A stretch of 64,000 nucleotides of DNA from Hyphomicrobium sp. MC1 (GTDB taxonomy: Bacteria > Pseudomonadota > Alphaproteobacteria > Rhizobiales > Hyphomicrobiaceae), in contig NC_015717.1 in the NCBI RefSeq assembly GCF_000253295.1, forward strand, positions 3,348,001 through 3,412,000, written 5' to 3'. The notes under the pieces are model-generated. The model had not been told where the DNA came from. It did not search any database and worked only from the letters and a program-made list of their open reading frames with translations. Numbering within the stretch: the stretch's first letter is position 1; every line of letters starts with the position of its first letter. Below are positions 35,801 to 44,716 of the stretch, one piece after another. Both the position numbers and the translations under genes were made by a program.

Positions 35801-38011
35801 ATGAAATTCGACACGCCCGCCGGCGCGAATCCGATCGATAAAATGCTGGTCGTAGGGCGCGCTCGCGAACGCATCGAAGGGCCGCTGAAGACAACCGGTA
35901 GTGCCCCGTACGCCTATGAGCACCATGAGCTTTCAGATCTGGCTTACGGCTTTATCCTTGGATCCGCGATCGCCAAGGGGCGTATTCACTCAATGGACCT
36001 CGCGCAGGCGAAGGCATCTCCTGGAGTGGTTGCTATCGTTACCGCGCAAGACGCGGGCAAGCTCGGAAAAGGAAAACGCAATACCGCGAAACTGCTTGGA
36101 GGGCCCGAGATCGATCACTACCATCAAGCGATTGCGATCGTGGTGGCTGAAACATTCGAACAGGCCAGAGCAGCTGCATCGCTTATTCGGGTCGATTACG
36201 ATCGTTCCCCAGGCCAGTTCAATCTCGCCGATCGATGGAAGAGTGCGCCCTTCGCCGGCGATCCGAATAGCGGTTCGCCCGCGAGGGAAGAGCGCGTCGG
36301 TCATTTCGAGCAGGCATTTGCGGATGCACCCGTGAAGCTCGACGAGACTTATGTCACGCCAGATCAAAGCCACATGATGATGGAGCCCTTCGCATCCATT
36401 GCTGCGTGGAGCGGCGACGAACTTACAGTTTGGACATCTAATCAGATGATCGACTGGGGCCACACGGATCTCGCGACGACCCTCAATATACCAAAAAATA
36501 AGGTCCGTTTGATCTCGCCGTACGTCGGCGGGGGATTTGGCGGGAAATTGTTTCTCCGTTCAGACGCACTGACGGCTGCGCTTGGCGCTTTAGCTGCGAA
36601 GCGACCCGTCAAAGTGGCCATGCCGCGCCCGTTGATTCCGAATAATTCCACCCATCGACCAGCGACGATTCAGCGTATCCGCATCGGCGTCGATCACAGC
36701 GGCGCTATCTTGGCGATCGCGCATGAGAGCGGATCGGGCAATCAACCAGATGGGCATCCAGAGACGGCTGTCAACCAGACTAAACTTCTTTATGCCGGTG
36801 CAAACCGATTGACGTCGATGCGGCTTGCCGTGCTCGACCTGCCCGAGGGCAACGCGATGCGTGCGCCGGGCGAAGCTCCAGGTCTTATGGCCTTGGAAAT
36901 CGCCATCGACGAAATGGCAGAAAAGCTTGGGATGGATCCCATAACTTTTCGAGAAAAGAATGATACCCAAGTCGATCCGGAAAAACCTGAGCGCCGATTT
37001 TCTGATCGGCAATTGGTACGATGTATGCGCGAAGGCGCCGATCGGTTTGGTTGGTCGAAGCGAAATTCTTCGCCCGCTCAGGTACGCGAAGGGAGATGGC
37101 TAATCGGGATCGGCATGGCCGCCGCATTTCGGAACCATCTAAATGTGCCTTCCGCAGCCCGCGTGCGGCTGAGTTCCGGCGGTGAGATCATTGTCGAAAC
37201 CGATATGACTGATATCGGAACTGGCAGCTATACGATCATCGCGCAAACCGCCGCAGAGATGATGGGCGTCAACTTGGATGATGTTGTCGTGAAGCTTGGC
37301 GACTCGGCTTTTCCAGTCTCAGCTGGATCGGGCGGCCAGTTCGGCGCGGCTAACGCCACATCCGGCGTGTACGCCGCATGCATCCAGTTAAGAGAAGCCA
37401 TCGCGCAGCGTCTGGGCTTCAACTCGGCCGACGCCGAATTCGCGAACGGGAGCGTGAGAAGCGGCAATCGCTCATCAAGCCTCAAGGATGCCGCAGCGTC
37501 GGGAGAACTCGTCGGGGAGGACAAAATCGAATTCGGTGATCTGGCAAAAACTTATCAGTTGTCCACGTTCGGCGCGCACTTCGTCGAGGTTGGAGTCGAT
37601 GCTTTTACCGGTGTCGTGCGCGTTCGCCGTATGCTCGCGGTCTGCTCTTCGGGCCGTATTTTAAATCCTAAGTCAGCGCGTAGCCAAGTCATCGGCGCGA
37701 TGACCATGGGCGTCGGCGGCGCGTTGATGGAAGAACTCGCAATCGACAAGAGGTATGGCTTCTTCGTCAATCACGACCTCGCCAGCTATGAAGTGCCTGT
37801 TCATTTGGACATACCTCACCAGGACGTCGTGTTTCTCGATGAGATCGATGACAAGGCCAATCCAATGAAGGCCAAGGGCATCGGCGAACTCGGCCTTTGT
37901 GGCGTCGGCGCCGCGGTCGCCAATGCCGTCTACAATGCCACTGGTGTGCGCGTTCGAGATTATCCGATCACTCTTGAAAAGCATTTGGAATGGTTGCCAG
38001 CGGTGACGTAG
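35801..38011 (+). CDS. paoC: Aldehyde oxidoreductase, molybdenum subunit (PaoC-like)
   Basis: 736 residues, close to PaoC (732). It belongs to the xanthine oxidase family with molybdopterin-binding motifs (YVGGGFGGKL; AMRAPGEAPG). The catalytic Glu is in GIGELGLCG near residue 696. The complex oxidises a broad range of aldehydes; PaoC-type sites use the cytosine dinucleotide cofactor. The specific maturation factor PaoD/XdhC is not encoded nearby. An isoquinoline 1-oxidoreductase-like use is a less likely alternative given the three-subunit organisation with a PaoB-type middle subunit. Confidence 0.92.
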   Translation: MKFDTPAGANPIDKMLVVGRARERIEGPLKTTGSAPYAYEHHELSDLAYGFILGSAIAKGRIHSMDLAQAKASPGVVAIVTAQDAGKLGKGKRNTAKLLGGPEIDHYHQAIAIVVAETFEQARAAASLIRVDYDRSPGQFNLADRWKSAPFAGDPNSGSPAREERVGHFEQAFADAPVKLDETYVTPDQSHMMMEPFASIAAWSGDELTVWTSNQMIDWGHTDLATTLNIPKNKVRLISPYVGGGFGGKLFLRSDALTAALGALAAKRPVKVAMPRPLIPNNSTHRPATIQRIRIGVDHSGAILAIAHESGSGNQPDGHPETAVNQTKLLYAGANRLTSMRLAVLDLPEGNAMRAPGEAPGLMALEIAIDEMAEKLGMDPITFREKNDTQVDPEKPERRFSDRQLVRCMREGADRFGWSKRNSSPAQVREGRWLIGIGMAAAFRNHLNVPSAARVRLSSGGEIIVETDMTDIGTGSYTIIAQTAAEMMGVNLDDVVVKLGDSAFPVSAGSGGQFGAANATSGVYAACIQLREAIAQRLGFNSADAEFANGSVRSGNRSSSLKDAAASGELVGEDKIEFGDLAKTYQLSTFGAHFVEVGVDAFTGVVRVRRMLAVCSSGRILNPKSARSQVIGAMTMGVGGALMEELAIDKRYGFFVNHDLASYEVPVHLDIPHQDVVFLDEIDDKANPMKAKGIGELGLCGVGAAVANAVYNATGVRVRDYPITLEKHLEWLPAVT

Positions 38012-38127
38012 TTCGGCGAGTTATGGCCGATCTATGTGCGAGCTATCCCTTCAGACCGACTTTGCGTTTGGAACTGCACAGCATGGGGATGTGTTGCCAT
38101 TGGGAAAGTTCTGTTCCGGAACACCTC

Positions 38128-38613
38128 ATGACTGACACAAAAGAACACCTTCACGACCTGCTCAAGGATTTCAGCGGCGCGATGCTGACGACACGGACGG
38201 CCCAAGGCGGACTGCACGCGAGGCCGATGACGATCGCCAAGCTTGCAGACAATGAAGAACTCTATTGTGCCACCGGCTTGTCTTCCCCGAAGATAGCCGA
38301 GATTTCTAATGATCCCCACGTGAGCGTGACATTCCAAGTCACCAGCGAGTATGCCGCTCTTTACGGAGTAGCGCGTGTGGTACGCGACCGGGAAACTATC
38401 GAAAAGTTATGGTCGGAAACATGGCGCATCTGGTTTGCTGGTGGGAAGGACGATGCAGACCTATGCCTTCTAGCCATCTCTCCGAAAAGTGGGGAATATT
38501 GGGACAATAGTGGCTCCCGCTGCGTCAAATATCTTTTCAGCGGCAAGAAAGCGGTCTTGCAGAAAAGCACACCGGAAACAGACGACACTCAGCACGCCAA
38601 AGTGTCACTTTGA
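38128..38613 (+). CDS. FMN-binding general-stress protein (PNPOx-like)
   Basis: 161 residues from ATG 38128. The split-barrel fold of the pyridoxamine 5'-phosphate oxidase/general stress protein 26 family is suggested by MLTTRTAQGGLHARPM, then VSVTFQVTSEYAALYGVARVVRD and a C-terminal EYWDNSG. Such proteins bind FMN or F420, but the substrate here cannot be told. It follows paoC by 116 bp and may be transcribed with it. Confidence 0.75.
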   Translation: MTDTKEHLHDLLKDFSGAMLTTRTAQGGLHARPMTIAKLADNEELYCATGLSSPKIAEISNDPHVSVTFQVTSEYAALYGVARVVRDRETIEKLWSETWRIWFAGGKDDADLCLLAISPKSGEYWDNSGSRCVKYLFSGKKAVLQKSTPETDDTQHAKVSL

Positions 38614-38862
38614 TTGGCACGGTCCCCAAGTAAATGGAGCATCCACTGCGCCCGGCGAACAACCTAAGACCGTGCGCAACAGCCGCCCCCAATCCTGGAA
38701 TGGCCGAGAGATCTTATAGATCGCTGGCGCCCGCGGCTCCGATGATAAGTCCCTGTGCTGTCCATCTGACCACGACATAAGAGTGGCGAATGGACTGTTC
38801 GCGCAAAAACTCGTCGCCGAGTGCGCAGATTTTTCGTCCAGGCGAGCCCGGAAGGTTTGGCT

Positions 38863-39573
38863 ATGAGAGTGGATGGTAAGGTCATTGTTATTTCAGGCGC
38901 CGCCAGCGGAATTGGCAAGGCATTATGCCATCTGCTCGCTGAGCGCGGGGCAAGTCTGGGACTTCTGGACTACGACAGTCCTGCGCTCCAACTTCTCACC
39001 GACGATCTGCGACGCAACGGCGTCCGCTGTTGCTCCAAGGCCGTGGATGTGCGGGAGCGCTCTAAGGTAGCGGAGGCGATCCAAACGATCAGCGACCAAC
39101 TCGGCCTCATCGATATTCACATATCGTCAACTGGAATTTGTCGCGCATCGACCGTCGATAATTTCCTGGGTCAGGAGTTTGAAAAAGTCGTTCTGACCAA
39201 TCTCATGGGTACAGTCTCGCTTATCGAAGCCACTATCCCTTCCATGCTGGCACGTGGACGAGGACACATCATCGGCATTTCAAGCCTAGCCGGAATTCGC
39301 GGCATTCCATACGAGGCGGGATACGCGGCGAGCAAAGCAGCGGTAGCCGCTTACTCGGCAAATCGGCTATCGGGCGGCAAGCTGTGCTGCAATTGCAAAG
39401 GTCGCCATTTGGAACATTTCGGCCATGTGCAGCGCACTACCCCTCACTCGTCCTCGACAGCTTTTTCTGCGAAGCCTTCCTTAGATGTGCGGCTATCGGT
39501 ACCGTGGCTTAGAATGAACATCGTACTGCTTGGATTCCGGTTCGTAGTGACTCTGCCCACCGAGAACCAGTAG
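38863..39573 (+). pseudogene. Short-chain dehydrogenase with a scrambled C-terminus
   Basis: About 160 normal residues: nucleotide motif SGAASGIGK (about residue 10), then the catalytic Ser and the YEAGYAASK Tyr/Lys pair. After about residue 165 the sequence no longer resembles an SDR (Cys/Arg/His-rich), and none of the three frames restores a clear family C-terminus. The gene is probably decayed. A good ribosome binding site (GGAAGG) remains at the start. Confidence 0.6.
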
Positions 39574-39622
39574 TGGATAGCGCGGTTTCTCAGTCCGAGC
39601 GTGGATGTGTTAGGTGCTCGAT

Positions 39623-40708
39623 ATGGGCGACACAGTTATCCGCAAGATTATCCATGTCGACATGGACGCGTTCTACGCCTCAGTCGAGCAACGAGATAAT
39701 CCTGATCTGCGCGGCAAGCCCGTTGCAGTCGGCCATGGTGCTAAACGCGGCGTCGTCGCAGCCGCGAGCTATGAAGCTCGGGCGTTCGGCGTGCGCTCGG
39801 CGATGGCTTCAACGACGGCGCTGCGGCAATGCCCAGATCTCATCTTTGTACCGCCACGCTTTGAGGTCTATCGCGCCATCTCGCGCCAGATCCGAGAAAT
39901 CTTCGCCGAGTATACGCCGCTCTTTGAACCGCTCTCTCTCGACGAGGCCTATCTCGACGTGACGGAAAACCTGCGTGGCCTGCCCACGGCAGCCGATACT
40001 GCCACCGAAATTCGCTCTCGGATCTTCTCCGAGACCGGCCTCACGGCTTCAGCGGGCGTTTCCTACAACAAGTTTTTGGCCAAGCTCGCCTCCGATATGC
40101 ACAAGCCCAACGGCCAGTTTGTCATTCCCCCCCAGCGCGGAGCAGAATTCATTGAAGCCTTAGCCGTCAAGAAATTTCACGGCGTAGGGCCTGTGACAGC
40201 CGAGAAGCTCAACACGCTCGGGATTTACACCGGTGCCGATCTTCGCGCGCAGTCCCTCGAATTCCTCCAGCAGCATTTCGGTAAATCCGGCGGGTGGTAT
40301 TATGCAATTGCGCGCGGCGAGGATGATCGACCCGTCGAGCCGAACCGGCCGAGAAAATCGTCGGGCTCCGAGACGACGTTTCCCGAGGACCGCTTTCTTC
40401 CAGCCGAAATCGAAGAGGGCGTCCTTGAGATGGCCGATGATGTCTGGGTCTGGTGCGAGAAGAACCGGAGCTTCGGTGCGACAGTCACGGTAAAAATCAA
40501 ATATACAGATTTCCAGATTATCACCCGGAGCCGCACAGTAACGGCGCCCATCGCGACACACGATCGCCTTCGCGATATTAGTCTGTCACTTGTGCGATCC
40601 GTTTATCCCGTCTCAAAGGGCATTCGGTTAGTCGGCGTCGCTGTCTCGAAATTTGTATCCGATGCGGACGGACAGCTCGATCTCGCCTTAGATGCAAAGC
40701 CCGATTAG
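39623..40708 (+). CDS. dinB: DNA polymerase IV (Y family)
   Basis: 361 residues from ATG 39623. The catalytic motifs are HVDMDAFYASVEQ and SLDEAYLDVT, with steric and metal residues in place. The thumb, helix-hairpin-helix (FHGVGPVTAEKLNTLGI) and little-finger domains are full length. It performs translesion synthesis. There is no clear LexA box in the ~40 bp upstream. Confidence 0.94.
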   Translation: MGDTVIRKIIHVDMDAFYASVEQRDNPDLRGKPVAVGHGAKRGVVAAASYEARAFGVRSAMASTTALRQCPDLIFVPPRFEVYRAISRQIREIFAEYTPLFEPLSLDEAYLDVTENLRGLPTAADTATEIRSRIFSETGLTASAGVSYNKFLAKLASDMHKPNGQFVIPPQRGAEFIEALAVKKFHGVGPVTAEKLNTLGIYTGADLRAQSLEFLQQHFGKSGGWYYAIARGEDDRPVEPNRPRKSSGSETTFPEDRFLPAEIEEGVLEMADDVWVWCEKNRSFGATVTVKIKYTDFQIITRSRTVTAPIATHDRLRDISLSLVRSVYPVSKGIRLVGVAVSKFVSDADGQLDLALDAKPD

Positions 40709-41043
40709 GGTGGTTTTCGCTTGATTGGGGCACGCGACGCTTGACTTTGCTTGATGTAGACTCCTTCGGAAGTCGAACTGGTTCATTATCCGGACCGAGA
40801 GATACCCAAGCTTCTATCCTGGCTCGACGAGCAGAAGGCAAATGTGGACGCGGCATAATCATGGGACATCAAGTACTCCGAACAAAAACGTAAGTTCGGG
40901 TTCGCAACGACTCATCCCACCATTTTTTTGACATCAAGCGTACGAGCCGCCTCCTGGAGGCGCAGCACGATAAGCCACCGCCCCCATTGGGATGTATGTC
41001 GGCTATAATCGTGAGCACGCTGGCGAACGACCTCGCGTGGCCT
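40709..41043. other. Gap between dinB and the oxygenase reductase gene
   Basis: 335 bp. A startless plus-strand frame ending at 40858 (..VELVHYPDREIPKLLSWLDEQ..) looks like the tail of a lost gene, family unknown. Otherwise nothing supported. Confidence 0.35.
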
Positions 41044-42024
41044 CTAAATATCCAACACAAGCCGACCGTCGAAACACCGCGAACAGCATATCATCATGGT
41101 CTGCCGGCGATTACTTTCGTCTGCGCTACGCACGCGATCGCAGTGAGAGGGCGAGCCGGAGATGACTTTTGTTTCGCACGCTCCGCATATGCCTTCCTCG
41201 CATGAGTAAGGAACATCGACGCCTAAAGCCAGGAGCACCTCCAGGATCGTCTGTTCCGGCGCGATAGGGACATCGATGCCTTTACGCGCAAGATGGACAG
41301 TGAAGGCACCGGCCGCGTCGCCGCTGGGTTTGATCGCCTCGCCGCCAAAACGCTCGATGTGCAGCCGAGCGGGATCTGCAACGCCTTGCGCAGATGCGTC
41401 GAGCATGCGTGTTGGACCACAGCAGTAGATCTCAGTCTGCGGACCGGCCGACTTTATGATCTCGGCGACCGAAGGGCGGCTCGGCTCTGCGCTGTGGATT
41501 GTTGCCGTGTTAGCGTGATGTTTTAGCTCGTCACGAAACAGCGCATGCGCCTCGGACCGGCACCAATAGTGTAATCGAACGGGACGACCGAGTTGCAGCA
41601 GGCGAACGAACATCGAGTAAATCGGCGTAATGCCGATCCCGCCTGCCAGGAGCAACGTCTCGGATGCGTTCTCGTCGAGTTCGAAATTGTTGCGCGGCGG
41701 GCTTATGGAGATTTCAGATCCGACGCGCGCCGTATCATGAAGAAAGACCGAGCCACCACGCCCCGAAGGCTCGCGCTTCACCGCGATCACGACGCTCTTT
41801 GACGAAGACAGCGGCGTGATCAGAGAGTATTGGCGCAGCCGTTTTTCGGGCAGGTGAACGTCGATGTGTGCGCCTGCATCACCGAGCGGTAACGGACCGT
41901 TCAGCGACGCAAACTCGAAAAGACGCACGTCATCTGTCGCATACGTGACGCTCTGTAGGCGCGTCGGAATCGTCATGGAGTTCGACACGGCAGCTGACGA
42001 CTCAGAGACTTCCGAAAGTGCCAT
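41044..42024 (-). CDS. Oxygenase reductase, phthalate dioxygenase reductase type
   Basis: 326 residues, or 310 from ATG 41976. Order: FMN-binding barrel (RQYSLITPLS), NAD-binding domain (LLAGGIGITPIYSM; YCCGPTRML), and a C-terminal plant-type [2Fe-2S] domain with CEEGICGACETKV and a distal Cys. This is the VanB/PDR layout that feeds electrons to a Rieske oxygenase. The longer start overlaps the end of the oxygenase gene by 23 bp, so the two are a two-component system. Confidence 0.9.
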   Translation of the reverse strand: MALSEVSESSAAVSNSMTIPTRLQSVTYATDDVRLFEFASLNGPLPLGDAGAHIDVHLPEKRLRQYSLITPLSSSKSVVIAVKREPSGRGGSVFLHDTARVGSEISISPPRNNFELDENASETLLLAGGIGITPIYSMFVRLLQLGRPVRLHYWCRSEAHALFRDELKHHANTATIHSAEPSRPSVAEIIKSAGPQTEIYCCGPTRMLDASAQGVADPARLHIERFGGEAIKPSGDAAGAFTVHLARKGIDVPIAPEQTILEVLLALGVDVPYSCEEGICGACETKVISGSPSHCDRVRSADESNRRQTMMICCSRCFDGRLVLDI

Positions 42025-43060
42025 ACGTGACGCCCATGTTCTTCAACCAGCTCCGGTACTTCTGGCCCATCAGATCGCTGCGATGATGCAGCTCGTAACG
42101 GAGATCGACGGGAATGCGCTCCGGACGCTGCGTATCGACGATGTCGCCGTCCTGCTGGTAAACGAGATCCTGACGGCGGCGGACTTCCTCGTCCGTCGGC
42201 GCTGGCGTGAAATTCATAGCGCAGCAGATGCGCACGATGCTGTGGGTTTCATCGACAGGCTGAGCCGTGAGAAAAGTGCAGAAACGATCGTTGTCATTGC
42301 CGAGATGCGCACGCGCAGGGTCGGAAATGACGACGCGTTTCTTGAAATAGGCAACGAGCGGGCGAAGACACTTGTAAGCGTAGTACGCGGTCACCGGAAT
42401 GTTACGGGGATCGCCGTAGGGCTGCGTCACGCGGACCTCTGTCGAAGCAAGACCGTTCTCGTCTTCGGTTACGTCATATCCTGCAATCGGATCGGGCTCG
42501 TCGATGATGCCGTTGACGCCCGCGTGCACGAACGGGAAATGCGTTGCGTCGATGAAGTTTTCGACGGCGCGATATGCCGAACGGAACGGATAAGGTCCGC
42601 AGTTGACCTTCTTGTAGCTCGGATCGTCCCACTCCGGAAACGCCGGAATGTCGTTCGCTGGCGTACCGATGCAAGCCCAGACGAAGCCGTACTTATCCTG
42701 CGCGTGATGGGCAATCGCCTTGGCCTTCTTCATCGGCTGGTCTTGCGGCGCAGCCGGCATGAATACGCACTTCGCGGTGCCATCATAATTCCAGCCATGA
42801 TACGGGCAGACGACCTTGTCGTCCTTGATGAAGCCCTTCGAGAGGCGAGCCCCACGATGCAGGCAGAGGTCCTCCCAGACGTGGATCTGATCGTTCTTAT
42901 CGCGCCATATCACCAGATCGCGCCCCATCAGCGTCGTCGGAACGAGCTTGTTCTGCGGCACTTCTTCGGTGAAGGCGACGACGTGCCAATCGTTGATCAG
43001 AACTTTGTCTTCCGCGCCGGCGTCGAATCCAGACGCTGATTGTGGGGGAACGTAATTCAT
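42002..43060 (-). CDS. Rieske non-heme iron oxygenase, alpha subunit
   Basis: 352 residues from ATG 43060. Rieske motif: C66-x-H68 and C85-x2-H88. Mononuclear iron ligands: D171-x2-H174-x4-H179. The size and single-subunit form suit VanA/phthalate-type demethylases and monooxygenases. The substrate is not evident. It sits between its reductase and a FadR-type regulator reading in the same direction. Confidence 0.92.
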   Translation of the reverse strand: MNYVPPQSASGFDAGAEDKVLINDWHVVAFTEEVPQNKLVPTTLMGRDLVIWRDKNDQIHVWEDLCLHRGARLSKGFIKDDKVVCPYHGWNYDGTAKCVFMPAAPQDQPMKKAKAIAHHAQDKYGFVWACIGTPANDIPAFPEWDDPSYKKVNCGPYPFRSAYRAVENFIDATHFPFVHAGVNGIIDEPDPIAGYDVTEDENGLASTEVRVTQPYGDPRNIPVTAYYAYKCLRPLVAYFKKRVVISDPARAHLGNDNDRFCTFLTAQPVDETHSIVRICCAMNFTPAPTDEEVRRRQDLVYQQDGDIVDTQRPERIPVDLRYELHHRSDLMGQKYRSWLKNMGVTYGTFGSL

Positions 43061-43082
43061 GGCGAACTCCTGGTTTTCGTCA

Positions 43083-43838
43083 TTATTTCGATCTTGCAGC
43101 CGCGCCGACAGGCGCCGTCGTGCCCGTAGCAATGGCCATATGATGGAGCGTCAATTTGCGGATCTCGATCCGGGACGTCTCGATGTGATGGCGGATCAAA
43201 CGCTCGGATAAAGCGGCGTCGCGTGCTTCGACGGCTGCTAAGATCTGGCTGTGCTCATCGTAAGCGACGGCGATCCGTTCAGGGCTGACGAAATCCAGGC
43301 GGCGAATGATACGGATGCGGTCCGTCAGTTCGTCGAACGCGCGCGCCATCGCCTGATTGCCGGATAGCCTGATAAGCGTCCGGTGAAACTCTTCATCCTT
43401 CGGACCGACGATTGCTCCGTCAAGCTCGCGGGCTTCTTTCGGAACACACCAAAAGGCACGCAACTCGGACAGGTCTGGCGCGACGTCCCGTGCGCAGATC
43501 CTGCGAAGCGCCAAAGCTTCGATCTCGACGCGAAAATCATAAAGGTCTTCGTAGAAGCTCAGATCGAGCGGGCGAACCTGCCAAGCGGAATGACCGCCAA
43601 CATTTTGCAGGTAGCCCTCGTGAGCGAGCACATGCAGCGCAAGTCGCAACGGCGTGCGCGAGACTTGTAACGCCACAGCCAGTTCCTGCTCCGAGTAGCG
43701 CTGCCCCGGCGGCATCCGAAAATCGAAAATGCTCTGCTTCAGACGCGCGTAGACCTCCTGCGACAGCGAGCTTTTTTCACCGCTAGAACGGACCGCGCCG
43801 TTGATCGGAGTCACCGATGCAATGTCTTCAAAAGACAT
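43083..43838 (-). CDS. GntR-family regulator, FadR/FCD type
   Basis: 251 residues. N-terminal winged helix (YSEQELAVALQVSRTPLRLALHVLAHEGYL, spread over about residues 47-77) and a C-terminal all-helical FCD ligand domain with metal-binding His residues (EEFHRTL; HSQILAA; RHHIETS). It precedes the Rieske genes by 22 bp in the same direction and faces the amidase gene across 137 bp. It likely controls both and itself. Confidence 0.88.
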   Translation of the reverse strand: MSFEDIASVTPINGAVRSSGEKSSLSQEVYARLKQSIFDFRMPPGQRYSEQELAVALQVSRTPLRLALHVLAHEGYLQNVGGHSAWQVRPLDLSFYEDLYDFRVEIEALALRRICARDVAPDLSELRAFWCVPKEARELDGAIVGPKDEEFHRTLIRLSGNQAMARAFDELTDRIRIIRRLDFVSPERIAVAYDEHSQILAAVEARDAALSERLIRHHIETSRIEIRKLTLHHMAIATGTTAPVGAAARSK

Positions 43839-43975
43839 GGAAATTTTGCCTTTTTCCTTTTAGGATCCCAAATAAAATACATATTAGAACTCGATTTTGA
43901 ATTTGAAGTATTCTAGAGTCAAGCTGTTTGAAAGCAGGGAACGCGATTGCCGCTCCTAGACCGCAAGAGAAAGTG
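43839..43975. promoter_or_regulatory. Divergent promoter region, FadR-type regulator versus amidase
   Basis: 137 bp, AT rich around 43868-43915. TAGAA (43884) and TTCTA (43911) form a widely spaced inverted repeat. The 16-bp motif shared by the F420-linked operons is absent, so this pair may be under separate control. Confidence 0.4.
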
Positions 43976-44659
43976 ATGCCGATGGCGGTAGAAGCCGTGC
44001 CCTACACGTGGCCGCACGACCAAAAACTCGATCCACACCGATGCGCGCTGTTGATCATCGATATGCAGAAAGATTTCTGTTCCGAAGGTGGCTACGTGCA
44101 TCGTATGGGCTATGGCATCGATGCAGCGCGCGGAACCATTCCCGCCATTCGGACGGCCCGCGATGCCATTCGCGCCGCTGGCGGCCTCGTCGTCTACACG
44201 CGTGAAGGGCATCGGGCAGACGGCAGCGATCTGTCACCGCTCAAGCTTTGGCGCTCGGAGAATGGCGGCGGCAAGATCGGCTCGAAGGGCCCGCTCGGCG
44301 GTTTGCTGATCCGCGGCGAGGAAGGCTGGGACATTATCGAAGAGCTGCGCCCTGCCGAGGGCGAGCCGGTTGTCGATAAACCGGGCTATAGCGCCTTTTA
44401 CAATACGGATCTGGCCCAGATTCTAGCGGCGCGCGGGATCACGCATTTGATTTTGACGGGCGTGACGACAGACGTATGTGTGCACTCGACGCTTCGCGAG
44501 GCTGTCGATCGCGGCTACGAGTGCCTGACGCTTTCTGATTGCTGCGCGGCGACCGAGACAGCCAACCATGACGCCGCGTTGCGCACGATCACGACGGAAG
44601 GCGGAATTTTTGGTGCGGTTTCGACTTCGAAGGATCTACAGCGCGCGCTGTGCGGTTGA
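43976..44659 (+). CDS. Isochorismatase-family amidohydrolase (RutB-like)
   Basis: 227 residues. Catalytic triad of the cysteine-hydrolase fold: D29 (LIIDMQKDF), K135 (VVDKPGYSAF), C168 (TTDVCVHST), with the cis-peptide GVTTD. Family members hydrolyse amides or ureides such as ureidoacrylate, biuret, nicotinamide or maleamate. The substrate here is unknown. The gene reads away from the FadR-type regulator and the Rieske pair. ATG 43982 is an alternative start. Confidence 0.87.
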   Translation: MPMAVEAVPYTWPHDQKLDPHRCALLIIDMQKDFCSEGGYVHRMGYGIDAARGTIPAIRTARDAIRAAGGLVVYTREGHRADGSDLSPLKLWRSENGGGKIGSKGPLGGLLIRGEEGWDIIEELRPAEGEPVVDKPGYSAFYNTDLAQILAARGITHLILTGVTTDVCVHSTLREAVDRGYECLTLSDCCAATETANHDAALRTITTEGGIFGAVSTSKDLQRALCG

Positions 44660-44716
44660 AGCATCCAATTGAGAGTCCGCAGGGACGAGCAGAAGCTCAC
44701 CCCTGCAGTTTCATTG

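Noticed and set aside
41864..43039. A 391-codon plus-strand frame across the Rieske and reductase genes
   Set aside because: It is antisense to two genes with intact metal-binding motifs and overlaps the FadR-type regulator's operon; no recognisable domain of its own.
43868..43882. ATACATATTAGAAC as a fifth copy of the shared operator
   Set aside because: Spacing between the ATAC and TAG elements is two bases short of the other four copies.
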